Positions 62,068 to 64,000 of a DNA stretch of 64,000 nucleotides are shown here, piece after piece. How positions within the stretch are numbered: the stretch's first letter is position 1; every line of letters starts with the position of its first letter. Made by a program: the position numbers and the translations under genes. A model generated the notes under the pieces. It did no database searches and was not told where the DNA came from. It worked only from the letters and a program-made list of their open reading frames with translations. This DNA is from Galerina marginata (taxonomy: Eukaryota > Basidiomycota > Agaricomycetes > Agaricales > Galerinaceae): NCBI GenBank assembly GCA_023014335.1, contig JAECYW010000003.1:1178001-1242000 (forward strand), in the 5' to 3' direction.

Positions 62068-63019
62068 GTGCTGCGAAGCCACTTTTCTCGGTACGCGGTT
62101 TCGAATGCTTATTCTGTTTGGACACTGACTCCTCAGCTAGGAAATGAACAGAAAGCATTCTCACAACCACCCACTGTCCCCTGCGCTGACTGTCTTTGCA
62201 CTCGTCCGCTATTTCCCACTGGCTGGGTCTTGCTTGCGATGCCAGCGACTTGGCTTGCATGGTATGTTTGATTCTTTTCCTTCAGTTGCCGTTTCTTTTT
62301 GTGAAGTTTCGCTTACCTTCCTTCCTTCTGTAGGTCAATGATCCTCTACATCATCACGATAATGGCATTCGTCTGGCGGACCTCTCCGTTTCCGTCATCG
62401 CTGCCTATCACACCCGACTGCACGCCAGAAGTTCTATGCTCATCGTTAACCGGTTTTATCCAACCACAATGGGTATGTGACTTGATTTAATATATATTCA
62501 ATGTACTAAACAAATTTTTAGAATGGAAATTCAAGCGGAATAACCCCACAGTACGACGCTACTCAATCTACGGTATGATCCATCGGTTCTTTTACTTGCA
62601 CTTACTTCAAAGCAACCCCAACACCTCCCCGCATCCGCCTTGTACGCTCTCTCGAGGTCGGATCCGCTCAACTAGCAGGAGAAGCGACAACTGCTTCTTC
62701 TTCTGTGGGATTGGACACGACAACCAGTGGCGAAGCAACAGTTTGTGCTGTTGCTTCTCGGAGACATAGGGTGACAAACAATTCGTTGCTTGCCACTCTC
62801 GCGTCTGCCGAATCATCCTCCTCGCCTACGGCCTGTGGCCAACCACCCCATTCCACATCTGCTGTCATCGTCACCTCGTCCCCAACCTCGATTGGTCGAC
62901 GCCACGAAGCCAACACCGCTGTTAGGCTGAGCGCGACCAGCACGAAAGCGGCGGCAAGACGAAGACGACAAGCTTCAAGTCTTCAAGCCACGGAGCTAAT
63001 GTTAACCGTGGCGGCGTAG
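62068..63019 (+). CDS. Hypothetical protein with one membrane segment
   Basis: Four exons chain in one frame. Exon 1 ends VLLAMPATWLAW, spliced (intron about 62263-62334) to SMILYIITIMAFVWRTS, a membrane-like helix. Then SLPITPDCTPEVLCSSLTGF, IQPQW, NGNSSGITPQYDATQST and, after another intron, ATPTPPRIRLVRSLEVGSAQ. The tail contains GLDTTTSGEATVCAVASRRH and an Arg-rich end ARRRRQASSLQATELMLTVA with TAG at 63017-63019. The WLAWSM...FVWRTS block resembles membrane segments of Agaricomycete hypothetical proteins. The start is arbitrary. Unknown function. Confidence 0.4.
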
Positions 63020-64000
63020 CTCGTAAGGGGTAGACTTCTGAACAAACGATGATCGAGGTAAGCCCGTTCCATCCTTCCGAACGTTGGTGCCGGGGGTGAC
63101 CTTCTCTCTAAGGATTCGTATGTAGCCTCCCTATGACACCACCTCCCACCTCCACTCAACACCAAATATCCTTGCGAAAAAACGACAACGCAGTCAAATA
63201 ACGACTAACGAAGGAAGGATGGAGGCGACGACTGCATAGTCAATCACCCCGCCGTGCGTGGCTTTTTGGTACGTCGGTCCTCCACCCTAACTTCAGACAT
63301 TTTGGGTTATACTGATCCTCCGCCCTAGTAAAACGATAGTGAAGAGGTACGGGCGACGAGCTGCCCGTAGAACACTGTGCCTGTATTGTCGCGTTCAATA
63401 CACTTCACATTCACTGATTAAATGGACTGAGAAACATAGATATAACAGTGTACATTAATTGTTAGGAAAGCAAAAAAATCCAAAGCCGACTGGGGACAAT
63501 GCAACGACAGCAAGGAGGACAACCAGGTTCGAGAACTCATGAACCTCCTCAGAGCGCCCTCGGGAGCGCCGCGCGACAGAGTCTATTCGCTCCCACCTAA
63601 ATCTGCCCCGCTCTCAATACGTCAGCGTGTACGACAAATTTGTTAAATTCTATTACTGTGCTTATTATGAGGTTAATGGCAGGAGGCATGACGTCCGAGA
63701 AGGTGTTGTATAGGGCTTGTCTCATCCAAGACCTGATCAAGGTCGATCCCGAAGCCTTCGACGTCCTCCCACCATCCTTTAACGCCTTCATCCAGGGCTT
63801 AGACAGTCACCTTTGGGAGCAGTTGCGGAAGCCATTAGGTAGGGTTCTTTGACGTGAAAGAACCCCTCCAAGGTGGACTTTGACAGCCGCTCCCTTCTCC
63901 CTTATGTCCCAATCAGGATGGTCTTAAGTGTGGATGTTGTGAAGGATATGCGACCCAAGATGGAGGCTTCGTAGTCCATGTCCTTGTTGCGTTTACAAAC
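63020..64000. other. Right end of window, no confident gene
   Basis: A plus-strand open frame at about 63463-63638 (KSKADWGQCNDSKEDNQVRE, then NLLRAPSGAPRDRV) and another at 63640-63852 (SFNAFIQGLDSHLWEQLRKP) look somewhat coding but have no clear start, join or family. They may belong to a gene continuing beyond 64000 or to a decayed retroelement. Confidence 0.25.

Noticed and set aside
1..64000. CRISPR array, bacterial operons or ribosome binding sites
   Set aside because: The window is intron-rich fungal nuclear DNA; no regularly spaced repeats were seen.

Overview
The window is nuclear DNA of a filamentous basidiomycete, most likely an Agaricomycete. Almost every gene is split into short exons by introns of about 45-65 bases. 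Several families are typical of mushrooms: multi-intron DUF6534-type membrane proteins, an F-box protein of the LPxEIWxxIFDLAADE type, CPAF-like S41 peptidases, small secreted KRQIGDL proteins and expanded P450s. The species cannot be named. Gene models were spliced by eye, so individual exon edges are proposals.

Region by region. 1-3.5 kb: the end of one cytochrome P450 and a complete tandem paralogue. 3.7-4.9 kb (-): eIF3 subunit g. 5.2-7.1 kb (-): a DUF6534-type membrane protein. 8.0-9.7 kb (-): an aldose 1-epimerase. 11.6-12.2 kb: a PLAC8-family cysteine-rich protein. 12.6-14.4 kb: an F-box protein with an acidic tail. 15.4-16.3 kb: a Ser-rich basic protein of unknown function. 17.7-20.7 kb: a secreted S41-family peptidase. 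21.0-24.4 kb (-): a mucin-like single-pass membrane protein. 25.7-27.8 kb (-): a DUF2264 protein. 28.1-28.7 kb: a 587-base element with long terminal inverted repeats. 29.5-31.6 kb: a third P450. 32.8-34.7 kb: an MFS anion:cation symporter with a GC-AG intron. 37.9-39.6 kb: a small secreted protein convergent with a GH12 glucanase. 41.2-43.1 kb: two genus-restricted-looking proteins. 43.3-45.0 kb (-): a second DUF6534 gene. 48.2-55.1 kb: a three-gene transposon cassette containing an apparently intact Tnp2/CMC-like transposase. 55.8-56.5 kb: a small secreted protein. 56.5-64 kb: gene-poor DNA with AT-rich and GC-rich blocks, a copia-type LTR with its polypurine tract, an odd ORF next to it, and weak ORFs.

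Functionally this is a mix of housekeeping (eIF3g), carbohydrate metabolism and wall degradation (epimerase, GH12, DUF2264), xenobiotic or secondary metabolism (three P450s, transporter), surface and secreted proteins, and mobile DNA towards the right. No biosynthetic cluster with a backbone enzyme is visible. The most system-like feature is the transposon cassette at 48-55 kb, in which two uncharacterised companion genes flank a shared 495-base divergent control region beside the transposase.
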